Origin: an uncultured Clostridia bacterium
GTDB taxonomy: Bacteria; Bacillota; Clostridia; Saccharofermentanales; DTU023
Reading direction: 5' to 3'
DNA: 64,000 nt
Assembly (NCBI GenBank): GCA_946220865.1
Contig: CAMJYM010000003.1
Span: 1 to 64,000 of the forward strand
Shown: piece by piece, positions 1 to 7,875 of the stretch
Position numbering within the stretch: the stretch's first letter is position 1
Layout of the letters: every line of letters begins with the position of its first letter
Program-made: the position numbers and the translations under genes
The notes under the pieces: generated by a model
Told to the model about the DNA's origin: nothing
The model's database searches: none
The model's input: only the letters and a program-made list of their open reading frames with translations

Positions 1-146
1 TGGGGAGACTCTTTTTTTATTTCTTTTCTAACCTACAAATTCGTTACTCCGTTTTGTATCAATAACTTCCTTAAAAATAAATGATCAAGGGCCAGAAAAT
101 CATGACGTCCGCTTAATCCGATTCAACGAAGCAGGCTTTCACGATT

Positions 147-341
147 TTAATGAAAAAAAATCAGGATCAGAAAAAAAGCGGCGCAGACCAGAAGAACCAC
201 AGGCAGAAGGATTTTGAGCGCCTGAACGTACATCAGCCATTCTTCCTTCCTGCTGATGTCCAGTTTCTGCCGTTCTTTTTCTTCGGCCTTTATCTCTTTT
301 TCACTCAACCCCTTCAGGGGGTCTATCGGTCCTCTGAACAT
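147..341 (-). CDS. Small single-span membrane protein, unknown
   Basis: This encodes 64 residues: a charged, lysine- and glutamate-rich N-terminal half and one hydrophobic segment at about residues 40-63, so probably a small membrane protein with a cytoplasmic N-terminus. I recognise no family. It begins 33 bases after the oppF stop codon on the same strand and has a fair ribosome binding site (AAGGAAAA about four bases before the ATG), so it is probably the last gene of the oligopeptide transporter operon. An accessory role in that transporter is a guess from position only. The 146 bases beyond it show no further gene. Confidence 0.55.
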   Translation of the reverse strand: MFRGPIDPLKGLSEKEIKAEEKERQKLDISRKEEWLMYVQALKILLPVVLLVCAAFFLILIFFH

Positions 342-374
342 GATTTTTTCCTTCGCCTGGACGTTAACGTAAAA

Positions 375-2012
375 TCACTTTTCCTGAGCCGCAGCATGCT
401 GGGCGAGTGCCTCTCTGGACTTTGCATCCAGTTCGTGAATGCGGGCGAGATCTTCCGCTTCTTTCTCAGCCATATAGCTCCGGCGCTCCTCTTCAGGCAT
501 ATCCAGGAGATGGCAGGCCACAAAGTGACCCTCTTCTACTTCACGAAGTGCGGGTTCAAAGTGACTGCAGTTTTCCATGCAGTAGATGCAGCGGGTATGG
601 AAGCGGCAACCCTCAGGCGGGTGGACAGCAGAGGGAATATCCCCTTCCAACACGCTGATCTCCTGATTTTCGACATCGGTACGGGGAATCGCCTTAAGCA
701 GAGCCTGCGTATAGGGGTGCAGAGGTTTGGCAAAAAGCTTATCTGAATCAGTGAGTTCCACCAACATGCCCAGGTACATGACGGCAATGCGATCCGAAAT
801 GTACTTCACAACGGAAAGGTCATGCGTGATAAAGAGATAAGTGAGTTGACGGTCGCGTTTGAGATCCGAGAGCAAATTGATAATCTGAGACTGAATGGAG
901 ACATCGAGAGCTGAAACGGCTTCGTCACAGACCACAAAACCGGGTTTCACGGCTAAAGCACGGGCGATACCGATGCGCTGACGCTGGCCTCCGGAGAACT
1001 GATGGGGATAGCGGTGGATAAAATAAGGAGCCAATCCGCATTCTCCCATGACTTCCTGAATATAGCTGTTGTACTCTTCACCCTTGGCGCGGGGCAGCAT
1101 CCCGTGAGCAATCACGCCCTCGCCGATGATATTGCCCAGCGTCATGCGGGTATCCAGAGAAGAATAGGGATCCTGGAAGATGATCTGCATGTCCTTGCGC
1201 AGGGGACGAATTTCATCGCGGCTGAGCTTATTCAGATCCAGGCCTTCATCCTTTTCAGCTTCCAGTTCATCGAAGTCGGCCTCATTTCGAGCTTCCTCAC
1301 GGAGCGCTTCTACCGCCTCTTTCTTTGACGCTGCAGCCGCTTCCAGAGTCGGAAGTTTGGCCTCCAGCTCCTGGATTTTTTTTACGTCTTCGGCCGCCGC
1401 CGAGGGACTCAGTTCTTTTTGGACTTCAAGATTCCTGATCTCATTGCGAATTTTCGCCACAGCCACATCCGCCTCGAACTGAGCCATCAGAGCCGCTGAT
1501 ACCTTATTCAGATCCTTGTGAGCCAGAAGGCCCCCGGCAATGCGCAGCATATTGGCAAATCTGTTTTCGAGCTCGCGTGACTTATTAAGAATCTTTTCGT
1601 CGAGTTCGGCATCGGTGACCCCTTCAGCCAACTGTGCCTGACGGGCCAGCAATTCATCCATCTCCTTCTTTTCTATGCAGTAATGGGGATAGATTTTGGG
1701 AAGCTGACGAATCGCCTTGCGCGCATAGGCAGGGTTCACATCGGCGATGGTCGCCCCATAGTAAAGAATGGAGCCGGACGTGGCCGGATAAATCTGCAGC
1801 AAAGTGCGGCCGAAGGTCGATTTTCCGCAGCCGGATTCACCCACCAGGCCAAGCGTTTCGCCTTTGTAAATATCCAAAGTAATGGACTCATTCGCATGAA
1901 CGTAATCCTGCGTCCGGCTGAACGATTTTTTCTTGATGGGGAAGTACTTTTTCAGATGCCTTATGCGAAATAAAGCTTCCTTATTCTGCTTCTGAGCTTG
2001 GATGTTTTCCAT
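375..2012 (-). CDS. oppF: Oligopeptide ABC transporter ATPase OppF-like, with long inserted region
   Basis: Cytoplasmic ATPase subunit that powers peptide uptake together with OppD and the two permeases. Walker A GESGCGKS is at residues 58-65, the Q-loop in IIFQDPYSSL near 278-287, the signature SGGQRQ at 340-345 and Walker B VVCDEA at about 360-365. A cysteine-containing oligopeptide/dipeptide C-terminal region (SAVHPPEGCRFHTRC) confirms the Opp/Dpp class. The protein is 545 residues, against roughly 310-340 for the family. The excess is one insertion at about residues 88-257, between the first beta strands after Walker A and the Q-loop. It is rich in Lys, Glu and Ala and probably helical or coiled coil. 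The start overlaps the oppD stop by one base, so the two are likely translationally coupled. Confidence 0.93.
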   Translation of the reverse strand: MENIQAQKQNKEALFRIRHLKKYFPIKKKSFSRTQDYVHANESITLDIYKGETLGLVGESGCGKSTFGRTLLQIYPATSGSILYYGATIADVNPAYARKAIRQLPKIYPHYCIEKKEMDELLARQAQLAEGVTDAELDEKILNKSRELENRFANMLRIAGGLLAHKDLNKVSAALMAQFEADVAVAKIRNEIRNLEVQKELSPSAAAEDVKKIQELEAKLPTLEAAAASKKEAVEALREEARNEADFDELEAEKDEGLDLNKLSRDEIRPLRKDMQIIFQDPYSSLDTRMTLGNIIGEGVIAHGMLPRAKGEEYNSYIQEVMGECGLAPYFIHRYPHQFSGGQRQRIGIARALAVKPGFVVCDEAVSALDVSIQSQIINLLSDLKRDRQLTYLFITHDLSVVKYISDRIAVMYLGMLVELTDSDKLFAKPLHPYTQALLKAIPRTDVENQEISVLEGDIPSAVHPPEGCRFHTRCIYCMENCSHFEPALREVEEGHFVACHLLDMPEEERRSYMAEKEAEDLARIHELDAKSREALAQHAAAQEK

Positions 2013-3070
2013 TATCTGTTCCTCCCTTCTGTAGAATCTTCGGTCGCCGCAGCAGTTTCTGCCGGGCTGAAAATCCCAGCCTCCTGCCGCCTGCCTTTTT
2101 CAGGATAATGGCAGCGAATTTTCTGCTCGGCCGAGACGGACACAAGTTCCGGCATATGCTCGCGGCAATAATCACAGGCATATTTGCAACGATCCGCAAA
2201 ACGGCAGCCACTGGGCATATTCAGCGGATGAGGCACAGAACCGGGAATGACATCCAGGCGCTCACTGCGGTCCGTCGAAATGGCCGGAATGGAGCGAAGC
2301 AGACCTTCCGTATACGGGTGCTGATAGCGCGTCCGGCCATCCTGGAAAATATATTCTGCCGGAGCTGATTCGACAATCTGGCCGCAGTACATCACCGCCA
2401 CGTCGTCGGCCATCTGATTGATCACGCCGAGATCATGGGTGATGAAGAGAATGGCCGCATGCGTTTCGTGTTTCAGATCATTCATCAATTTGAGAATCTG
2501 AGCCTGAATGGTCACATCCAGCGCCGTCGTCGGTTCGTCGGCAATGAGGAGCTGGGGCCGGCAGGCCAGAGCCATGGCAATCATCACGCGCTGATTCATG
2601 CCGCCAGAAAGTTCAAAAGCGTACTGCTTGACGACCACATCCGGATTGGGAATCTTGACCATGCGCAGCAATTCACGGCTGCGCGCCGCCGCCTGAGCCT
2701 TGCTCATGTTCTGATGCAGGATGAGCGCTTCGCTGAGCTGACGTTCCACTGTAAAAACCGGGTTGAGCGAGGTCATCGGTTCCTGAAAGATCATGGAAAT
2801 TTCGTTGCCGCGGATATCCTCCATGGCTTTCGGATCTTTGTCCGAAATTTTTTCGCCGTTGAAGAAGATCTCGCCCTGATAAATCTTCTGGTTCTTTTCA
2901 AAGAGCTTCATGATCGACATGGCCGTCTGGCTCTTTCCAGAACCCGACTCCCCGACGAGGCCCATAGTTTTACCGGCTTCGATGCTGAGATCGACACCAT
3001 CTACAGCCTTGATAAGACCACGCTTGGTGCTGAAATAGGTATGTAGATTTCTGATTTCCAATAAGGCCAT
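2012..3070 (-). CDS. oppD: Oligopeptide ABC transporter ATPase OppD
   Basis: Second ATPase of the transporter, 352 residues. Walker A GESGSGKS lies at residues 40-47, the signature is LSGGMNQR and Walker B is LLIADEPTTALD, followed by the usual H-loop (FITHDLGV) and the oligopeptide C-terminal domain with cysteines (GCRFADRCKYAC). The open frame extends upstream to 3121, but the ATG at 3070 (MALLEIRNLH) matches where the family begins, has a GGAAAGGTAGG ribosome binding site, and leaves a 7-base gap after the permease stop instead of an overlap. No insertion like that in its OppF partner is seen. Length is normal for the family. Confidence 0.95.
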   Translation of the reverse strand: MALLEIRNLHTYFSTKRGLIKAVDGVDLSIEAGKTMGLVGESGSGKSQTAMSIMKLFEKNQKIYQGEIFFNGEKISDKDPKAMEDIRGNEISMIFQEPMTSLNPVFTVERQLSEALILHQNMSKAQAAARSRELLRMVKIPNPDVVVKQYAFELSGGMNQRVMIAMALACRPQLLIADEPTTALDVTIQAQILKLMNDLKHETHAAILFITHDLGVINQMADDVAVMYCGQIVESAPAEYIFQDGRTRYQHPYTEGLLRSIPAISTDRSERLDVIPGSVPHPLNMPSGCRFADRCKYACDYCREHMPELVSVSAEQKIRCHYPEKGRRQEAGIFSPAETAAATEDSTEGRNR

Positions 3071-3077
3071 ATACTGC

Positions 3078-4904
3078 CTACCTTTCCAAAGCTTTCGGGT
3101 CCATGCAGTCACGCAGGGCATCGCCGATCAGGTTGACGGTCAGGGCCGTAAGGAACACGGCCAGGCCCGGGAAAATCCAGCGCCACCAGTAGATTTGCAT
3201 AACATCGGAAGACTGGGCGCTGGTCATCATATTGCCCCAGGACGGCAGCGGTTCAACCACGCCGAAACCCAGGAAGGAGAGACCGGCTTCAACCAGCAGA
3301 TTTGTCGCATAGCCCAGCGTGAGGTTGACGATAATAATGGACATCACGTTCGGTAGGATATGCGAAATGATGATCTTTTTATCGTGCAGACCCAGGGCCT
3401 TTGCCGCTGTAATGTAATCTTTTTCACGTTCGGCGATGATCTGACCGCGGATGAGACGCGCCGTTCCCGTCCAGCCCAGAACACCGAGCAGCACCATGAC
3501 CATGGCCAGACGCTTGTACTGGGAAAAGTCCGCAGGAAGCACGGCAGCAAGGGTGATGACCAGGGGGTAGAAGGGGAAGGAAGCGATAATTTCTGAGAAA
3601 CGCATGAGCAGATTGTCGATCCAGCCCCCGTAGAAGCCGGAAATCAGCCCGACAATGATACCGATGATAATGGAGATCATCACCGAGACAAAGGCGATCA
3701 TGAGGGTCATGCGGCCCCCGTGGATCAGGCGGATAAAGAGGTCGCGGCCCGTGTCGTCGGAGCCCAGGATCATGCCGTTAAGGCCCCAGGCTTTGTAACC
3801 GTGGCCGCCGGCCTCCAGGGCGTAGTTATTATAGTAACCGCAAAAGAGCTTTTCCGCGTCATTCATCTGGGGAGCATGGGTCGAACCATAGGTATCAGGG
3901 CCCCAGGAGTAAACCCTGCCCTGATCGGTCAGCGCCGAGAGGTGCAGGCGGCCGGCGCCCACCTCGATGACCTTCCCCTCCATCTCAGGATAGGCCGCGG
4001 CATTTTCATTGCGACTGCCCCAGGCCTCAATACTGCCATCGCCATAGGCCACCACCCCGCTGTACTGGGTGCGGGCAAATGAGACAATGTCGTTACCGGG
4101 CTTCAGCAGATGTTTGGGCATCGCCGTATCAATTTCCGAACCTTTTGACCCGATAATTCTGAGGGAGCCATCCTTCAGAAGAATCATGATGTTGATGGCG
4201 CCGGTACGGAAGTCCTTGACCTGACCATTGAGATTCGCCGGAATACGGTTCAGACGGTTGGGTAGAGTCGAGCCCCAGACAAAAATCGTGCCCTCATCGG
4301 TCAGACCAACGGAATACGCATCGCCTGCGCCAATCTTGGCGAGGCCTTCTTTTTTTATCAGCTTCTGCTTATCCTTGGGCAGATCGCACTGATGGAACTC
4401 ATTAGCGCCCCAACCAAAAACCTGATCGTCTTCGGTCAGCAGCAGCATGTGCCGGTCGCCCGCGGCGACCTGGTCAATTTTTTTGCCTTCGAGGGCTTTT
4501 TTAATTTTATCCGGCATGTCCAGATTGCCGATATTATCATGGCCCCAGCTGTAGAACTTGCCGGCCTGCGAAATGCCCACGGAGGTTGTCGTGCCGACGG
4601 ATATGTCCTTGATGCCTTCTTCCAGCATCTCTTTTGGGATGCTCATATAGCCGTAACCAGGCCGTACATTGCGCATGACACCATTGGTAAAATAGGCGTC
4701 AAAGGGAATGAGGCTGGAGCCCACAAAGATAATCAGGAAGATAATGATAAAGCCGATCAGGCCGATCATGCCCAGGCGATTGTGCAAAAAAGCCCGGACG
4801 ATCATACGGCCCGGAGAGAGGATCGCCTCTTCCTTGAGGATATCTGTCCCGCTCTTGACCTTTTTTTCGTCCGGAGTGGTCTTTAACGATTCTTTTTTCT
4901 TCAT
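3078..4904 (-). CDS. oppC: OppC-type ABC permease with inserted RCC1-like repeat domain
   Basis: Inner-membrane permease subunit, 608 residues, about twice the usual OppC length. Residues 1-36 are cytoplasmic and the first membrane span is at about 42-64. Residues about 95-378 form a run of RCC1-type beta-propeller repeats, with recurring patterns such as VAAGDRHMLLLTEDDQVFGWG, IGAGDAYSVGLTDEG and VGAGRLHLSALTDQG ending in SWG or VWG. The standard permease resumes at GSDDTGRDLFIRLIHGG, equivalent to the GTDDLGRD segment of OppC/DppC, followed by five spans and the EAA loop (AAKALGLHDKKII). The propeller sits between span 1 and span 2, so it should face outside. The gene lies 14 bases after oppB. 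A fusion by sequencing error is unlikely because the frame is open throughout. Confidence 0.93.
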   Translation of the reverse strand: MKKKESLKTTPDEKKVKSGTDILKEEAILSPGRMIVRAFLHNRLGMIGLIGFIIIFLIIFVGSSLIPFDAYFTNGVMRNVRPGYGYMSIPKEMLEEGIKDISVGTTTSVGISQAGKFYSWGHDNIGNLDMPDKIKKALEGKKIDQVAAGDRHMLLLTEDDQVFGWGANEFHQCDLPKDKQKLIKKEGLAKIGAGDAYSVGLTDEGTIFVWGSTLPNRLNRIPANLNGQVKDFRTGAINIMILLKDGSLRIIGSKGSEIDTAMPKHLLKPGNDIVSFARTQYSGVVAYGDGSIEAWGSRNENAAAYPEMEGKVIEVGAGRLHLSALTDQGRVYSWGPDTYGSTHAPQMNDAEKLFCGYYNNYALEAGGHGYKAWGLNGMILGSDDTGRDLFIRLIHGGRMTLMIAFVSVMISIIIGIIVGLISGFYGGWIDNLLMRFSEIIASFPFYPLVITLAAVLPADFSQYKRLAMVMVLLGVLGWTGTARLIRGQIIAEREKDYITAAKALGLHDKKIIISHILPNVMSIIIVNLTLGYATNLLVEAGLSFLGFGVVEPLPSWGNMMTSAQSSDVMQIYWWRWIFPGLAVFLTALTVNLIGDALRDCMDPKALER

Positions 4905-4918
4905 TTTTCCGGCCCTCC

Positions 4919-5887
4919 TTACTCCAGGCGAACTCTGGGGTCAACCAGGGAATAGCCAATATCCATGAGCAGATTGCCCAGAACAGATAAAACGGCATAC
5001 ATCATGTTCAGCGCCATGACCACGTTATAGTCACGGGCAATCACGGATGCAATCAGGAAGCGACCGATGCCGTTATACGAAAAAACCGTCTCCGTAATCG
5101 CTGCACCACCCAGAAGGCCGGTAATCGACCAAGCCACGATTGTGACTACAGGGATCAGTGCATTGCGAAAAGCGTGAGAATAAATGACTTTTCGTTCAGA
5201 AAGGCCCTTGGCCCTTGCCGTGCGGATATAATCCTGACCCAGGGCGTCGAGCATGGAGTTGCGCACATAGCGGGAGGTGCTGGCCAGACTGCCGAAAAGC
5301 AGCGTCAGCGTCGGCAGGATCAGATGGAGTGTCCACTCTCCGATATCATGGATATTGCGCGGCATCTGCCCGGGTGGCAGCCAGCCCAGCTGGAATGAGA
5401 AAAAGTAAATGAGGATGAGAGCAAAGAAAAAGGTAGGCAGGGATATGCCGACCAGGGAGACGACCTGCCAGAACTTATCATAGAAGCTCCCCCTCCCCAC
5501 GGCCGATTTTATGCCTATACGCAACGATATCAGGAAAGAAATGATGGTCACTCCGATATTGAGGATCAGCGTATTCACAAGCGGCTCACCGAGCAACTGC
5601 GTGACCGGACGGCGATACTTGGTCGATTCGCCCAGATCTCCCTTCACGGTTCTCACCACCCAGTTGACATATTGTTCCGGGATGGACTTGTCGAAACCAT
5701 ATTTCTTCTGAATGGTTTCGTACATCTCCTGTTTGGCTTTTGCCGTCTTAAACCCCGTCTGCGGCATCATCATCAGGACCGGATCGCCGGGCATCAGTTT
5801 GGAAAGTCCAAAAAGAAGCATGGAGATGATGATCAGCACAGGGATCAGATTCAGCAAACGACGCAATACATACTTCAGAATTGCCAT
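4919..5887 (-). CDS. oppB: Oligopeptide ABC transporter permease OppB
   Basis: Inner-membrane permease of 322 residues, the normal length. The N-terminal span (RRLLNLIPVLIIISMLLFGL) is followed by the family motif LMPGDPVLMM, the long periplasmic segment, five more spans, the EAA loop (RTARAKGLSERKVIYSHAFRNAL) and the typical end MDIGYSLVDPRVRLE. It is the first gene of the transporter operon in this window; AAGGGGGAAAAC precedes the ATG. A substrate-binding protein gene would normally be beside these genes but is absent both here and downstream, so it must be encoded elsewhere or be dispensable. Confidence 0.96.
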   Translation of the reverse strand: MAILKYVLRRLLNLIPVLIIISMLLFGLSKLMPGDPVLMMMPQTGFKTAKAKQEMYETIQKKYGFDKSIPEQYVNWVVRTVKGDLGESTKYRRPVTQLLGEPLVNTLILNIGVTIISFLISLRIGIKSAVGRGSFYDKFWQVVSLVGISLPTFFFALILIYFFSFQLGWLPPGQMPRNIHDIGEWTLHLILPTLTLLFGSLASTSRYVRNSMLDALGQDYIRTARAKGLSERKVIYSHAFRNALIPVVTIVAWSITGLLGGAAITETVFSYNGIGRFLIASVIARDYNVVMALNMMYAVLSVLGNLLMDIGYSLVDPRVRLE

Positions 5888-6367
5888 GTTTTCCCCCTTA
5901 TACGACCTTCCTCAGGAATTAAAGGATTCGTCCTGCAGCCTTGCATAAATATTGTTGACCATCGTTTATTATTATTCTGACCTTAGAGCAGAGACGGGGA
6001 GAGTAAACCTCCCCCCCGATCTTATCAAGCCTGCTGTGATGTCAGAAGCGGTGGACAGCAAAATTCGCTGACACTCAGCGACAGAAATACTCTGTCAGAA
6101 CCTCTTCCCTTAACGTCTGCTTCCGGGCGAAAGCCCCGAAGAAGAAACGTTCATAAGAGCAAGTTTAAGGGAATGTTGTCCAAGATGCAAGCAATTCTTG
6201 TGCATTGCGTTGGGAAAAAGCTGAAAAAAACAGCTCTGCCCTCTCAAATCGCCCGAAAACAGGGCGCTTTTTCTTCACAAATCCTTAATAATCGATGCCT
6301 GTCCCTTTGCCTTTAACTCTCTAAAATTCTAAAATAAGGCTACTTATCAAAAAGGGGACAATTTTAA
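5888..6367. other. Divergent intergenic region between oppB and murC
   Basis: 480 bases with no convincing gene. It must hold the promoter of the opp operon (leftward) and of murC (rightward). On the minus strand an AT-rich stretch around 5945-5975 could be the opp promoter. On the plus strand a short stem CGCCC at 6250-6254 and GGGCG at 6262-6266 is followed by CTTTTT, which resembles a weak terminator and could end a small transcript or an attenuator ahead of murC. The murC ribosome binding site AAAGGGGA ends about ten bases before its ATG. No recognisable riboswitch was found. Confidence 0.4.
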
Positions 6368-7873
6368 ATGTTAGATGACTTTCATCCTTACCAGACTCTG
6401 CTCTCACCCGGCAAACGCATCTGGTTTATTGGCGTCGGTGGCATCAGCATGTCCGGCCTGGCCGAACTGGCCCTGGCGCGTGGGCAAAAGGTTGGCGGCT
6501 CTGACAATCACCCCAATGATCTCTGCGCTAAGCTCAGCTCGCTTGGCGCGGAGATCGCTGCCTGCCAGGAAGGCGAAAACATCCGCCGCTTCCGACCGGA
6601 TGCCGTGGTCTTTTCTGCGGCTATTCCGGCGGATAATCTGGAATTACTTGCGGCTCGCGAGGCAGACATTCCAACTCTGGAGCGAGCCGAATGGCTGGGA
6701 CTTCTGAACCGTGATTTTTCTGCCGTGATCAATGTCGCCGGAACCAACGGCAAGAGCACCACGGTCAGCATGCTCTCCTCCATTTGCCTGGATGCCGGGC
6801 TTGATCCCACCATTCACCTCGGCGCGGAACTCCAGCGCTTCGGCTCGACCGTCCACGCCGGAGGCTCTGAGCTGATGATCTCTGAGGCCTGCGAATTTAA
6901 TTACAGCTTTCTCAGCTTCTACTCCACAATCGCTGCCGTCTTAAATCTCGGCCACGACCACGTCGATATTTTTCCGGAGATGCACGATGTCATCGACGCC
7001 TTTGCCCGCTTTCTGGCCCGTCTGCAGCCTGGCGCCCAGGTGGTTCTCCCCTCTTTTGACCCCCATATGCCTGAACTTCTCCGTCTCTGGGACGAAAAAG
7101 CACCTGGTCTTCGCGGGAAGGTCGAAATTTTTACCTTTGGTTATCCGGACGATCGTTTGCTCGACAAGGCGCCGGACCTCTGTTGTGAGAGCCTGACCTA
7201 CAAGGCTGGTCTGCCTCAGTTCGAGCTGAGTTTTCAGGGAAAGCCTCTGGGCGAATTTTCACTACTCATTCCCGGCCGTTTTAATGTGGAAAACGCCATG
7301 GCTGCCCTTCTTCTTGCCCATCTCGCCGGTGTGGATTTTGCGCAGGGACGCTGCAGCCTCGCCGCTTTTGAAGGGGCGGAGGGGCGCTTCACCGTCTGCG
7401 GCGAATACCGTAAGGCCGTCATTGTCGCCGACTACGCGCACCACCCCGATTCGGTTAAACTCACGCTGGAAGCAGCGCATGAGCTTCCCCACAAACGCCT
7501 CTACGCCTGTTTTCAGCCTATCACCTACAGCCGCGCCAAGGGGCTATGTGAAGGCTACGTGGACGCTTTAAAGAACGAAGATCCGGCCATTCTGCTGGAA
7601 GTTTACGACAGCCGCGAAAAGGATCACTCCTTTTCTTCCCGCTGCATCAGCGAAAAAATCAATGAACTGGGCGGCGAAGCCCTATTTATGCAGACCCCTG
7701 CAGATTTGGAAGCTTACCTCAGCGATAAACTTGAAGCGGGCGACCTCGTCCTGCTCATGGGCCAGGACATCCGTTTTGTGGGCGACCGCCTCTGCGGCCG
7801 CACAGATCACTATGCCGGGCGCAAAAGCGTCGCCGAAGAATGGTCCGGCCAAATGCCAGGGGAGGAGAAATGA
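6368..7873 (+). CDS. murC: UDP-N-acetylmuramate--L-alanine ligase
   Basis: Adds L-alanine to UDP-MurNAc in peptidoglycan precursor synthesis in the cytoplasm; 501 residues. The N-terminal domain has the MurC glycine motif FIGVGGISMSG at 20-30. The ATP loop is GTNGKST at 125-131, where MurC proteins usually have GTHGKTT, so the histidine is replaced by asparagine. The middle domain has the EACEFNYSFLSF and LGHDHVDIF segments, and the C-terminal domain the DYAHHPDSV motif typical of MurC and Mpl. Mpl is the main alternative, but the organism and the EACE motif favour MurC. Its stop overlaps the region of the fbp start, so the two are probably co-transcribed. Confidence 0.9.
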   Translation: MLDDFHPYQTLLSPGKRIWFIGVGGISMSGLAELALARGQKVGGSDNHPNDLCAKLSSLGAEIAACQEGENIRRFRPDAVVFSAAIPADNLELLAAREADIPTLERAEWLGLLNRDFSAVINVAGTNGKSTTVSMLSSICLDAGLDPTIHLGAELQRFGSTVHAGGSELMISEACEFNYSFLSFYSTIAAVLNLGHDHVDIFPEMHDVIDAFARFLARLQPGAQVVLPSFDPHMPELLRLWDEKAPGLRGKVEIFTFGYPDDRLLDKAPDLCCESLTYKAGLPQFELSFQGKPLGEFSLLIPGRFNVENAMAALLLAHLAGVDFAQGRCSLAAFEGAEGRFTVCGEYRKAVIVADYAHHPDSVKLTLEAAHELPHKRLYACFQPITYSRAKGLCEGYVDALKNEDPAILLEVYDSREKDHSFSSRCISEKINELGGEALFMQTPADLEAYLSDKLEAGDLVLLMGQDIRFVGDRLCGRTDHYAGRKSVAEEWSGQMPGEEK

Positions 7874-7875
7874 AA

